In this document: positions 1 to 7,338 of the stretch, piece by piece | How positions within the stretch are numbered: the first letter of the stretch is position 1 | Layout: the number at the start of each line of letters is the position of its first letter | Assembly (NCBI GenBank): GCA_029077775.1 | Contig: JAQNCU010000127.1 | Span: 1 to 7,577 of the forward strand | Length of the DNA stretch: 7,577 bases | Direction of reading: 5' to 3' | Source: Acidocella sp. | GTDB lineage: Bacteria > Pseudomonadota > Alphaproteobacteria > Acetobacterales > Acetobacteraceae | Notes under the pieces: model-generated | What the model saw: the letters and a program-made list of their open reading frames with translations, nothing else | What the model was told of the DNA's origin: nothing | Databases searched by the model: none | Made by a program: the position numbers and the translations under genes

Positions 1-408
1 CTTGGTTACAGGCGGGCTGAAATACCGTTTACCCAACCTCGACGCGAGCGGGGCATAAGCAAATCGAATTTTTACAGCCTGTACGACATGGCGATGCTCG
101 GCATCACCAGCCATTCGCGCGTGCCGCTGCGGCTCGCCACCATGTCCGGCTTTCTGCTGGCGGCGATCAGCCTGCTCGTGGCGATATTTTATCTGGTCGC
201 TAAACTATTGTTCTGGAACCGCTTTCCGGCAAATTCAGCGCCCACTCTCATCGCCTTGTTCTTCTTCGCCGCCGTTCAGCTTTTTTTCATCGGCATCATC
301 GGTGAGTATCTCGGGCTCATCCTCACCCATGTGACCAAGCGCCCGCTGGTTATCGAGCAGGAGCGGGTGGACCCGGCGGGCATTATCGGCAATGGGAATT
401 ACCCGTAA
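1..408 (+). CDS. Glycosyltransferase family 2, GtrB/DPM1-like, C-terminal part (5' end outside window)
   Basis: The reading frame is open from base 1 to the TAA at 406-408, giving 135 residues with no start in view, so the gene enters from the left. The visible part begins in the end of the catalytic domain: a basic stretch followed by SKSNFYSLYDMAMLGI and a PLRLA motif. This is typical of polyprenyl-phosphate sugar transferases of the GtrB/ArnC/DPM1 type just before their membrane anchor. Two hydrophobic helices follow, at about residues 48-71 and 82-107 of the fragment. The second ends in GEYLG, a conserved signature of this family, before a short cytoplasmic tail containing RPLVIE. Known family members move a sugar from a nucleotide donor to undecaprenyl phosphate at the inner membrane. 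The GT-A core with its DxD motif lies outside the window, so the sugar and pathway cannot be told. The gene is co-oriented with the next one, 52 bp away. Confidence 0.87.
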   Translation, partial: LGYRRAEIPFTQPRRERGISKSNFYSLYDMAMLGITSHSRVPLRLATMSGFLLAAISLLVAIFYLVAKLLFWNRFPANSAPTLIALFFFAAVQLFFIGIIGEYLGLILTHVTKRPLVIEQERVDPAGIIGNGNYP

Positions 409-460
409 CCTACCCCGCCCCCGGCTTGGCGTGCCTGGCAGTTTGTGAGACAATCTGGAT

Positions 461-1195
461 ATGTCGCCTAATCGATTTTCGTGTGTCCGCCCGGCCCTGG
501 CCCTGGCGCTGTCCCTCGCCCTTACCGCCATCGGGCCACAGGCCCATGCCCAACCCCCGGCGAAAGCCGCACAACAGACCGAATTATCTTTGGCGGCCAC
601 CGGCGAGGCCACAGTCCCGCCGGACGAGACAGTGGCCACGCTGACCGCGCAATCAACCGGCAGCTCTGCGGCGGACGTGCAGGCGGCGGTGAACCAGATG
701 GTTGCAACCGCCCTGGGCAGCGCTGCGCATGTCAAAAATCTCGTTGCGACAACGGGTGATTACAATGTCGTCACCACGAATGATGGTCAGGGCCAGCCCA
801 CCGGATACCAAGCCACGCAATCCTTGTCTCTCACCATGCAGGCCGTGCGCGGCGCCCCGCCGCCGGTGTTTCTCACGCTGATAGGGCATCTCCAGGCCCA
901 GGCCCTGCAACTGCAATCACTTGGCGCCGTATTATCCGATACCGGCCGCGCCCATGCCGAAAAAATCGCGATTCTGGCGGCGGTCCATAAATTGCAAGAT
1001 CAAGCCACCGCCATCGCGGGGAGCCTCGGCGCGCATGTCACGCTCATCAAAACACTCAACGTCTCAGACAGCAATGCGGCGTCGCCGATGCCAGACAGCC
1101 GGATGATGATGGCAACCGCCACGCCAGCGCAGGACCAGCCCGGCCCCATCATCGTGCAGGCGCATGTTACCGCCATGATCGAATTAACGCCCTAA
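461..1195 (+). CDS. SIMPL domain (DUF541) periplasmic protein
   Basis: This is a 244-residue protein. Residues 1-30 form a signal peptide with a basic start, an Ala/Leu-rich core (about 11-24) and a likely cleavage site after AHA. The mature part shows the SIMPL/DUF541 pattern. It opens with a strand LSLAATGEATVPPDETVATL (41-60) and a helix with alternating Ala/Val (70-86). A middle block GYQATQSLSLTMQAV (115-129) follows, then a helix around AEKIAILAAVHKLQDQATAIAGSLG (in 166-190) and a closing strand with V-A-V near 232-241. Family members are exported proteins related to E. coli YggE and Brucella BP26; their biochemical role is poorly defined, with reported links to oxidative stress. The ATG at 461 is chosen because an in-frame TGA lies just upstream at 446-448; the ribosome site is weak. 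The stop codon overlaps the stop of the opposite-strand diguanylate cyclase gene. Exact function is unknown. Confidence 0.82.
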   Translation: MSPNRFSCVRPALALALSLALTAIGPQAHAQPPAKAAQQTELSLAATGEATVPPDETVATLTAQSTGSSAADVQAAVNQMVATALGSAAHVKNLVATTGDYNVVTTNDGQGQPTGYQATQSLSLTMQAVRGAPPPVFLTLIGHLQAQALQLQSLGAVLSDTGRAHAEKIAILAAVHKLQDQATAIAGSLGAHVTLIKTLNVSDSNAASPMPDSRMMMATATPAQDQPGPIIVQAHVTAMIELTP

Positions 1196-2385
1196 ATTAT
1201 GGCTGCGCGCCTTGCCGCCAAATCAACGGGCACGCTGTTCATATTTTCGGCGTACACCCCCTGCCCGTGCAACGCGCCGATCATTACGCGGTCGCGCCCC
1301 GCCTGCTTGGCCCGGTACATCGCCTGATCCGCGCGTTCAATCGCTGCTTCCAGCCGGTCACCGTGATGCAAATTCGTGATGCCGGCAGAAATCGTCACAT
1401 TCAGGCCCGGCGCAATGTGGCCAAAAGCCGCCGGCACCAATGCTGCACGCAAACGCTCAACACATGGTACTGCCTGCGCCATCGAGGTATCAGGCAGCAG
1501 CAACAAAAACTCCTCCCCGCCCCAGCGGGCAAGGACATCGCCCATCCGCAGCGTCGAACTCGCGATCTCAGCGAATAAACGCAAAACCTCGTCACCTGTC
1601 TGGTGGCCAAACCTGTCGTTGATCGATTTGAAATGGTCGATATCCAGCAACGCCACACAAATCTGCCCCGCCGCGGATGCGCGCTTGTTGGTCTCCGATT
1701 GCATCACCTGCAGCATCGCACGGCGGTTCAACAGGCCCGTCAGCTCATCGCTATCGGCCAGAAGCCGTATCTGCGCCATGGCCCGTTCCAGCGCCTTGCG
1801 CTCAGACCGTAGCGCCATTTTCATCCGGCTGATCTGGCGAGCCATCACGCAGATCGGCAACATGGATACAGTCGCGTAAAAAAGCTCGAACAATGAGTCC
1901 CGTAAACCGCTCGCCGACCCGCTCAACCAATATCGCCCGGCAATGACAGCCGCAAGCGCGAACAGCGCGAATAGCGTCAGCTCGATCACAGCGCGCGGCC
2001 GCAACGCGAACATCGCGAAGGCTGAATTCAACACCATGAGGGAAATGACAGCCCCACGGTCCGCACCTGAGATGGCAAAGGTCCAGACCAGCAACAAAAT
2101 CGCAAAAATCTGCTGCGGGATCTTGAACGCGTTCGGCCCATCAACCTGATCGCCTAACCCCGACCGTATAAGCGCGTAAAAAACAGCACTTCCCGCAACG
2201 GCAACCCAGGTCAGTATCCACAGCGCGTGCGCGCTCATTAACGCGGAACGTACCTCAAACACGTGCATGCCCAACACCAGAAGAGAAACCACAGCGCCCA
2301 TTACCGTGCGCTGTAGGAACACACGCTGCCGCCGCTCGGTACCGAAAATCTTTATGTCAAGCCGCTTACCGAGAGTCTTCACCAT
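1192..2385 (-). CDS. Membrane-bound diguanylate cyclase (GGDEF domain)
   Basis: This 397-residue protein probably makes c-di-GMP from two GTP at the inner membrane. The N-terminal half has about six hydrophobic helices (roughly 27-45, 55-74, 91-107, 112-128, 132-151, 166-184), resembling a MASE-type integral sensor module, though I cannot assign a named one. A basic helical linker (about 186-210) leads into the GGDEF domain, which opens with DELTGLLNRR (213-222). The active-site signature is GGEEF at 289-293. The metal and substrate residues expected from PleD are present: D248, N256, D265 and E291. An inhibitory I-site, RMGD at 280-283, sits exactly five residues before the signature, so product feedback is likely. 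A tail of about 25 residues follows the domain. There is no EAL domain. The ATG at 2385 has only a weak upstream CGGA. The gene is divergent from katG and shares a 210-bp control region with it. The signal sensed is unknown. Confidence 0.92.
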   Translation of the reverse strand: MVKTLGKRLDIKIFGTERRQRVFLQRTVMGAVVSLLVLGMHVFEVRSALMSAHALWILTWVAVAGSAVFYALIRSGLGDQVDGPNAFKIPQQIFAILLLVWTFAISGADRGAVISLMVLNSAFAMFALRPRAVIELTLFALFALAAVIAGRYWLSGSASGLRDSLFELFYATVSMLPICVMARQISRMKMALRSERKALERAMAQIRLLADSDELTGLLNRRAMLQVMQSETNKRASAAGQICVALLDIDHFKSINDRFGHQTGDEVLRLFAEIASSTLRMGDVLARWGGEEFLLLLPDTSMAQAVPCVERLRAALVPAAFGHIAPGLNVTISAGITNLHHGDRLEAAIERADQAMYRAKQAGRDRVMIGALHGQGVYAENMNSVPVDLAARRAAII

Positions 2386-2433
2386 AAAATCCGCTTTTCC
2401 GAGGATAAGTTAGTCTTGTTTATCACGGAAACC

Positions 2434-2444
2434 TTAACAGTTAA
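2434..2444. repeat. Small palindrome TTAAC-A-GTTAA upstream of the diguanylate cyclase gene
   Basis: A perfect 5-1-5 inverted repeat lies about 50-60 bp upstream of the minus-strand diguanylate cyclase start. Its position fits an operator or promoter element for that gene, but the motif is short and AT-rich and matches no regulator I can name. No convincing -35/-10 pair could be assigned on the minus strand. Confidence 0.3.
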
Positions 2445-2461
2445 CGTATTCATCTATTTTG

Positions 2462-2471
2462 ATATCGATAT
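2462..2471. repeat. Palindrome ATATCGATAT in the divergent intergenic region
   Basis: A perfect 10-bp palindrome sits between the OxyR-type site and the diguanylate cyclase start. It may be an operator half or a coincidence of AT-rich sequence. No regulator is assigned. Confidence 0.25.
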
Positions 2472-2493
2472 GAATATGCGTGGTCTTTAGTTT

Positions 2494-2510
2494 GATAGGT
2501 AACACCTATC
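2494..2510. promoter_or_regulatory. Probable OxyR binding site upstream of katG
   Basis: The sequence GATAGGTAACACCTATC is a perfect inverted repeat with 7-bp arms and a 3-bp centre. Its inner 15 bases (2495-2509) match the OxyR half-operator ATAGnTnnnAnCTAT at all ten defined positions, and they also fit the general LysR-family T-N11-A rule. OxyR is the classic peroxide-sensing activator of katG. The centre lies about 94 bp before the katG ATG and about 117 bp before the diguanylate cyclase ATG. The expected second half-operator, seven bases downstream (2517-2531), matches only about five of ten positions, which is common for the promoter-proximal half. The oxyR gene is not in the window, so the regulator's identity is inferred from the motif and from katG. 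Confidence 0.75.
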
Positions 2511-2517
2511 GGTCTAT

Positions 2518-2545
2518 CTGATAAAATCGAATTGAGTTATATATT
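2518..2545 (+). promoter_or_regulatory. Predicted katG promoter
   Basis: A -35-like CTGATA (2518-2523) and a -10-like TATATT (2540-2545) are separated by 16 bp, and would start transcription near 2552. The -35 box is a poor match to TTGACA, as expected for an activator-dependent promoter. It begins eight bases after the OxyR-type palindrome, so activator bound there would contact RNA polymerase. This is a prediction from spacing and sequence alone. Confidence 0.45.
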
Positions 2546-2556
2546 CATCCGCGTAA

Positions 2557-2574
2557 ACGATCAGATCGTGATCA
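2557..2574. repeat. Overlapping palindromes in the katG leader
   Basis: A perfect 6-1-6 inverted repeat (ACGATC, A, GATCGT; 2557-2569) overlaps the palindrome TGATCA (2569-2574), giving three GATC-containing words in 18 bases. It lies in the predicted 5' untranslated region of katG, about 22-39 bases before the start codon. It could be an operator for a second regulator or a weak leader hairpin. It matches no site I can name. Confidence 0.35.
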
Positions 2575-2586
2575 TAAATTCGGATT

Positions 2587-2592
2587 GGAGAG
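2587..2592 (+). promoter_or_regulatory. Ribosome binding site of katG
   Basis: The purine run GGAGAG has its GGAG core five bases before the ATG at 2596. This strong Shine-Dalgarno sequence fixes the katG start. Confidence 0.75.
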
Positions 2593-2595
2593 ACC

Positions 2596-4794
2596 ATGGA
2601 CGGTGATATCAGTAAATGCCCTGTAATGGGCGGCCATAACCGCATGTCGGCTGCCGCGTTGTCGAACGATCAGTGGTGGCCAGATGAGCTGAACCTGAAA
2701 ATCCTTCAGCAGAACTCCGAGAAAACCAACCCGCTGGGGGCTGGCTTCAACTACGCCGAGGCGTTCAAATCCCTTGATCTCGATGCGCTGAAACAAGATT
2801 TGCACGCGCTGATGACCGATAGCCAGGATTGGTGGCCCGCCGATTACGGCCATTATGGCCCGCTTTTCATCCGCATGGCGTGGCACAGCGCTGGCACCTA
2901 TCGCATCGCCGATGGGCGCGGCGGTGCCGGGTACGGCACGCAGCGTTTCGCGCCGCTGAACAGCTGGCCGGACAACGTGAACCTCGACAAAGCCCGCCGC
3001 CTGCTCTGGCCGATCAAGCAGAAATATGGCCGCAAAATCTCCTGGGCCGATTTGATGATCCTGGCCGGTAACGTCGCGCTCGACTCGATGGGCCTGAAGA
3101 CCTTCGGCTTCGGCGGTGGCCGCGCCGATGTGTGGGAGCCGCAGGAAGATATTTACTGGGGCCCTGAAACCACGTGGCTCGGCGACAACCGCTACACCGG
3201 CGACCGCGTGCTCGAAGAACCGCTGGGTGCGGTGCAGATGGGTCTTATCTACGTCAACCCGGAAGGCCCGAACGGCAACCCGGACCCGCTGGCCTCGGCC
3301 CGGGATATCCGCGAGACCTTCGCGCGTATGGCGATGAACGACTACGAGACCGTGGCGCTGACCGCGGGCGGCCACACTTTTGGTAAGACCCATGGTGCCG
3401 CCGACCCAGGCGCCTATGTCGGGCGCGAGCCTGAGGGCGCACCCACCGAACAGCAGGGCCTGGGCTGGAAAAACAGTTTCGGCAAAGGCGCTGGTGCCGA
3501 CACAATTTCCAGCGGGCTTGAAGGCGCCTGGACCACCAACCCGGTGAAATGGGACAATAACTATTTCGATAATTTGCTTGGCTATGAATGGATGCTCACC
3601 ACGGGCCCCGGCGGTGCCAAGCAATGGACCCCGGCGAACCCGGAGGCCGCGGGCACCGTGCCTGACGCGCATGACCCATCGCGCCGCCACGCGCCCATGA
3701 TGTCCACGGCGGACATGGCGCTGAAGGTCGATCCGGCCTACGCGAAAATCTCCAAGCACTTCCATGAAAACCCGGAAGAATTCGCTGATGCCTTCGCGCG
3801 CGCCTGGTACAAACTCACACACCGCGATATGGGGCCCATCGCCCGCTATCTCGGCGATGCGGTGCCATCTGAAACCCTGATCTGGCAGGACCCGGTGCCG
3901 CCGGTCACCCATGACCTGATCGACGCCGCCGACATCGCGGCGCTGAAGACCAAGTTGCTCGCATCGGGTCTCTCGGTTTCGCAACTGGTCACCACCGCCT
4001 GGGCCTCGGCCTCCACCTTCCGCGGTACCGACAAGCGCGGCGGTGCCAATGGCGCGCGCCTGCGCCTCGCGCCACAAAAATACTGGGAGGTCAATCAGCC
4101 CGCTGAGCTGGCCAAAATTCTGCCCGTGCTTGAGGCGATCCAGACCAACTTCAACGCCGCCCAGACCGGTGGCAAAAAGGTGTCGGTGGCGGATATCATT
4201 GTCCTTGGCGGCTGTGCGGCGGTTGAGGCCGCGGCAAAAGCAGCCGGGCACCACGTGGTCGTTCCGTTCACGCCGGGCCGGACCGATGCCACACCGGACC
4301 AGACGGATATCGACTCCTTCGCGGTGCTGGAGCCTCTCGCCGATGGCTTCCGCAACTATCTCAAAACCGGCAGCGCCCGCCGGGCCGAGGATTGGTTGGT
4401 CGACAAGGCGCATCTGCTCACCCTCACCGCGCCTGAAATGGCGGTGCTGCTGGGCGGCATGCGCGCGCTGGATGCCAATTTCGGGCACACCAAACATGGC
4501 GTGTTCACCAATCGGCCGGGTACTCTGACCAATGATTTCTTCGTGAACCTGCTGGATATGAGCACGAAATGGCAGCGTTCAGGCACAGATGCGACTGTGT
4601 TTGAGGGGCGTGACGCCGCCACAGGCGAGATCAAATGGACGGCAACCATTGTCGATCTCGTCTTCGGCTCAAACTCCCAGCTTCGCGCCATCGCCGAGGT
4701 CTTCGCCTGTGGCGACGCGCCGGAAGCCTTCGTGCATGATTTCGTGAAGGTGTGGGACAAGGTCATGAACCTTGACCGGTTCGACCTTGCCTGA
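2596..4794 (+). CDS. katG: Catalase-peroxidase KatG
   Basis: This heme enzyme degrades hydrogen peroxide (catalase) and oxidises small donors (peroxidase). It is 732 residues, the usual length for the family, with two peroxidase-like domains: the heme-binding N-terminal half (to about 425) and the heme-less C-terminal half. The N-terminus carries the family's CPVM motif (8-11). The distal heme pocket FIRMAWHSAG gives R93, W96 and H97. The proximal ligand is H260 in GGHTFGKTHG, with partners W312 and D373. The Met-Tyr-Trp adduct needed for catalase activity can form from W96, Y219 (in LIYVNPEGPNG) and M245. The mobile arginine is R410 in THRDMGP, and D126 of the access channel is kept. S306 corresponds to M. 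tuberculosis S315. No signal peptide is seen, so it should be cytoplasmic. It appears monocistronic, with its own OxyR-type site upstream and a strong terminator downstream. No key residue is missing. Confidence 0.98.
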   Translation: MDGDISKCPVMGGHNRMSAAALSNDQWWPDELNLKILQQNSEKTNPLGAGFNYAEAFKSLDLDALKQDLHALMTDSQDWWPADYGHYGPLFIRMAWHSAGTYRIADGRGGAGYGTQRFAPLNSWPDNVNLDKARRLLWPIKQKYGRKISWADLMILAGNVALDSMGLKTFGFGGGRADVWEPQEDIYWGPETTWLGDNRYTGDRVLEEPLGAVQMGLIYVNPEGPNGNPDPLASARDIRETFARMAMNDYETVALTAGGHTFGKTHGAADPGAYVGREPEGAPTEQQGLGWKNSFGKGAGADTISSGLEGAWTTNPVKWDNNYFDNLLGYEWMLTTGPGGAKQWTPANPEAAGTVPDAHDPSRRHAPMMSTADMALKVDPAYAKISKHFHENPEEFADAFARAWYKLTHRDMGPIARYLGDAVPSETLIWQDPVPPVTHDLIDAADIAALKTKLLASGLSVSQLVTTAWASASTFRGTDKRGGANGARLRLAPQKYWEVNQPAELAKILPVLEAIQTNFNAAQTGGKKVSVADIIVLGGCAAVEAAAKAAGHHVVVPFTPGRTDATPDQTDIDSFAVLEPLADGFRNYLKTGSARRAEDWLVDKAHLLTLTAPEMAVLLGGMRALDANFGHTKHGVFTNRPGTLTNDFFVNLLDMSTKWQRSGTDATVFEGRDAATGEIKWTATIVDLVFGSNSQLRAIAEVFACGDAPEAFVHDFVKVWDKVMNLDRFDLA

Positions 4795-4823
4795 TTGAGG
4801 TCGTCTGAAACAGATTGCGCCAC

Positions 4824-4859
4824 ACGGCGTCTCGGATAATCCCGAGACGCCGTTTTTTT
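4824..4859 (+). terminator. Rho-independent terminator of katG
   Basis: A perfect 12-bp GC-rich stem (4824-4835 with 4842-4853) encloses the six-base loop ATAATC and runs directly into seven T residues (4853-4859). It starts 29 bp after the katG stop. There is no A-run on its upstream side, so it should work only in the katG direction and insulate the next gene. Confidence 0.95.
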
Positions 4860-4998
4860 GTCCTTGCCCGAAATTTTAAACAGTATGCGAATTAATAAAT
4901 TGGTCTCCATCCGCCATCGGGTGTAATCAGGGGTTGCGAATCGTCTCAACGTTTCTCGTCCGCGCCCTGCGCGGCGTTACGTCATACACCGTCCTGAT
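4860..4998 (+). other. Intergenic spacer between katG terminator and GGDEF-EAL gene
   Basis: The first 50 bases are AT-rich (around 4871-4900) and are the likely promoter area for the downstream sensor gene, but I could not assign a confident -35/-10 pair. A short perfect hairpin, CCGCGC-CCT-GCGCGG (4960-4974), lies about 36 bases before the GTG start and may shape the leader RNA. No small gene is supported; the reading frames here are extensions of frames antisense to katG. Confidence 0.4.
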
Positions 4999-5005
4999 AG
5001 GAAAA
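4999..5005 (+). promoter_or_regulatory. Ribosome binding site deciding a GTG start
   Basis: AGGAAAA places its AGGA core eight bases before the GTG at 5011. This supports initiation at that non-ATG codon, just ahead of the first membrane helix. Confidence 0.65.
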
Positions 5006-5010
5006 CGGGC

Positions 5011-7338
5011 GTGCCCTTGTTAAATACATCCGCGCGAACGCGCCTCGTTCTTCTCATTTACGCCGCTCTGGCCCTGGCCAGCGCCATTCCTCTGGTTATC
5101 GCCATCACCGTGCTCAGCCATGCCACCGCAACGCGGGCCATGACCAGGGTTCAGGTGAACATGAATGTCGCCTGGCACGTGCTGGAAGAACAAGGCGGAG
5201 ACCCGCGCATCAAAAACAACGAATTGTATTTTGGCGACCGGGCCGTGAACGGTGATGACCAGATGGTCGATGAAATCCGCCAAATGGTTGGCGGCACAGC
5301 CACCATCTTCCAGGGCACGAAGCGCGTTGCCACCAACGTGCGCAACCCTGATGGCTCGCGCGGCACTGGTACCTATCTTGCCCAGGGCGTGGTCTATAAC
5401 ACTCTGGTTGGGAAACATCTGCCTTATCGCGGCGTCGCGATGGTGCTGGGCACGCCCTATTACGCCGCCTATGACCCGATCTTCGACAAGGCGGGGCACA
5501 TGATCGGCATCCTTTATGTCGGCCTGCGGCAAAAGCCTGAATTGATGGCCGTGCGTGATACCGCCATCGCCCTCGCGGCCTCCACATTGTTATCGCTTAT
5601 CGTACTGGGTGCCGGGGTCTGGTGGCTTGGCCGCCGCCTTTCGGCACGGATGGACCAGCAGCAAGGCGAAATTGAAACCATCAACCGCCAATTCAGCGCC
5701 GCGCTTAATAATATGAGCCAGGGCCTTTGCCTTTATGACGAAACCCTGCATCTGCTCGTCGTCAATAAACGCTTCGCCGAGATCACCTGTGTCCCCTCCG
5801 GCACCATCACCCCGGGCATGAGATTACACGAGGTCATGACGATTTGCGGCGATATTTTACAGATACCCCCGCAGACCATTTCAGAAAATTTCGATCGGCG
5901 GATCAGCGCCATCGACCGGAAGAAACATTTTGCCTACGAACTACCTCTTGCCGATGGCCGCGTCATCGCTGTCACGCATGAGCCTGTGGATACCGGCGGG
6001 TTCGTGAACACCTACACCGATGTCACACAGCAACGGCAATCAGACGCGCAGATCGCCTTCATGGCCACGCATGACGCCCTCACCGGCCTTGCCAACCGCA
6101 ACCTTCTGCATGAGCGTCTGAACCACGCTTTGGCCCATGTCGCCCGCGGGCGGAATCTCAACATCCTGTGCCTCGATCTCGATCATTTTAAAACCGTAAA
6201 CGATACGCTGGGCCACCCGGTCGGTGACAAACTGTTATGTATGGTCGCCAAACGCCTGCTCGCCACGGTGCGCGATGCCGATACCGTCGCGCGCCTCGGC
6301 GGCGATGAATTCGCGATCATCCAGGATAATGTCGGGCGCATGGAGGATGCCAGCCTGCTTGCCCAACGCCTGGTCGAAATTGTGGGTGATCCTTATGAGA
6401 TCGAGGGCAACCACGTCGTCATCGGGGTCAGCATCGGCATGTCAGCCGCCCCCGCCGACGGTCTGGACGCCGACACCTTGCTCCGTCACGCCGATACCGC
6501 CCTCTACCGCGCGAAATCCGACGGGCGTGGCAGATATTGTTATTTCGAGCCCGGCATGGATGCAAAATTACAAGCCCGCCGGACGCTTGAAAACGACCTG
6601 CGCGCGGCCCTCGATCATGGTGAGTTCGACCTGCACTACCAACCGCAGGTCAACCTCGATTCCAACAAAATCACAGGGTTTGAGGCGCTGCTGCGCTGGC
6701 AGCACCCTACACGCGGCCAAATTCCGCCCGCTGAGTTCATTCCCATCGCCGAGGATATCGGGCTGATCGTGACCTTGGGCGAATGGGTGATGCGCCGTGC
6801 CTGTAAGGAGGCCAGCCTGTGGCCAGATGACATAAGGGTTGCCGTCAATCTCTCGGCGGCGCAGTTCAAATCACCAGGTCTTGTGCGCTCAATCAAGGCC
6901 GCCCTTACGGACTCTCGCCTCGCGCCGCACAGGCTGGAGGTTGAGATCACCGAGGGGCTACTGCTCGAAGATGACAACCACAACATGGCCGTGCTCCATG
7001 AACTGCGCGATTTCGGCGTCCGTGTCTCGATGGATGATTTCGGCACCGGCTATTCCTCGCTCAGCTATCTGCGCAGCTTTCCGTTCGACAAAATCAAAAT
7101 CGACCGCTCCTTCATCACCGATCTGAGCGAACGCCCGGATTCCATGGCCATTGTCCGCGCTGTCATCGGGCTTGGCCTGTCATTGGGTATCCAGACCACC
7201 GCTGAAGGCATCGAGACCGCCTCCCAACTCTCCAGCCTGCGGGCAGAAGGCTGCGACGAGGTCCAGGGCTTTCATCTCGGCCGCCCAATGCCTGCCGCGG
7301 ATGTCCGGCACTTCCTGGGCGTGAGCTCCACCGCCTGA
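5011..7338 (+). CDS. sCache-PAS-GGDEF-EAL membrane sensor for c-di-GMP turnover
   Basis: This 775-residue protein is built as an inner-membrane receptor. A first helix (about 12-36) and a second (about 183-206) flank a periplasmic domain (about 37-181). That domain contains TIFQGTKRVATNV and, near its end, YYAAYDPIFDKAGHMIGILYVGLR, matching the single-Cache (sCache_3-type) sensor fold. A coiled linker and a PAS_7-like domain (about 226-342, opening at NNMSQGLCLYD) follow. The GGDEF domain (about 345-515) has GGDEF at 430-434, PleD-equivalent D389, N397, D406 and D432, and an I-site RDAD at 421-424. The EAL domain (about 525-770) keeps E558 of EALLRW, N613, E645, D675/D676 of DDFGTGYSSL, K696, E732 and Q752. 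Both catalytic sites look intact, so it could make or break c-di-GMP. In many such fusions one domain dominates, and which one cannot be told here. It follows the katG terminator and is probably transcribed separately. Confidence 0.94.
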   Translation: MPLLNTSARTRLVLLIYAALALASAIPLVIAITVLSHATATRAMTRVQVNMNVAWHVLEEQGGDPRIKNNELYFGDRAVNGDDQMVDEIRQMVGGTATIFQGTKRVATNVRNPDGSRGTGTYLAQGVVYNTLVGKHLPYRGVAMVLGTPYYAAYDPIFDKAGHMIGILYVGLRQKPELMAVRDTAIALAASTLLSLIVLGAGVWWLGRRLSARMDQQQGEIETINRQFSAALNNMSQGLCLYDETLHLLVVNKRFAEITCVPSGTITPGMRLHEVMTICGDILQIPPQTISENFDRRISAIDRKKHFAYELPLADGRVIAVTHEPVDTGGFVNTYTDVTQQRQSDAQIAFMATHDALTGLANRNLLHERLNHALAHVARGRNLNILCLDLDHFKTVNDTLGHPVGDKLLCMVAKRLLATVRDADTVARLGGDEFAIIQDNVGRMEDASLLAQRLVEIVGDPYEIEGNHVVIGVSIGMSAAPADGLDADTLLRHADTALYRAKSDGRGRYCYFEPGMDAKLQARRTLENDLRAALDHGEFDLHYQPQVNLDSNKITGFEALLRWQHPTRGQIPPAEFIPIAEDIGLIVTLGEWVMRRACKEASLWPDDIRVAVNLSAAQFKSPGLVRSIKAALTDSRLAPHRLEVEITEGLLLEDDNHNMAVLHELRDFGVRVSMDDFGTGYSSLSYLRSFPFDKIKIDRSFITDLSERPDSMAIVRAVIGLGLSLGIQTTAEGIETASQLSSLRAEGCDEVQGFHLGRPMPAADVRHFLGVSSTA

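Noticed and set aside
235..735. A 166-codon minus-strand frame across the glycosyltransferase/SIMPL junction
   Set aside because: It is antisense to two supported genes, with low-complexity Ala/Arg-rich composition and no motif.
2517..2531. Second OxyR half-operator next to the perfect palindrome
   Set aside because: Only about five of ten defined positions match, so it is not listed as its own site, although OxyR often tolerates a weak promoter-proximal half.
2572..4497. A 641-codon open frame on the minus strand, antisense to katG
   Set aside because: Its protein has no recognisable motif and a composition dominated by Arg, Gly, Val and His, as expected from reading GC-rich codons backwards. 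katG on the plus strand is unmistakable.
4356..4949. A 197-codon minus-strand frame running through the katG terminator
   Set aside because: It lies antisense to the katG 3' end and crosses a perfect intrinsic terminator. It has no family motif and no ribosome site, so it is a shadow frame.
4960..4974. GC-rich hairpin in the leader of the sensor gene as a c-di-GMP riboswitch or attenuator
   Set aside because: The stem is only six pairs with a three-base loop. I see no conserved GEMM riboswitch core and no T-run, so it is noted only as a small hairpin.
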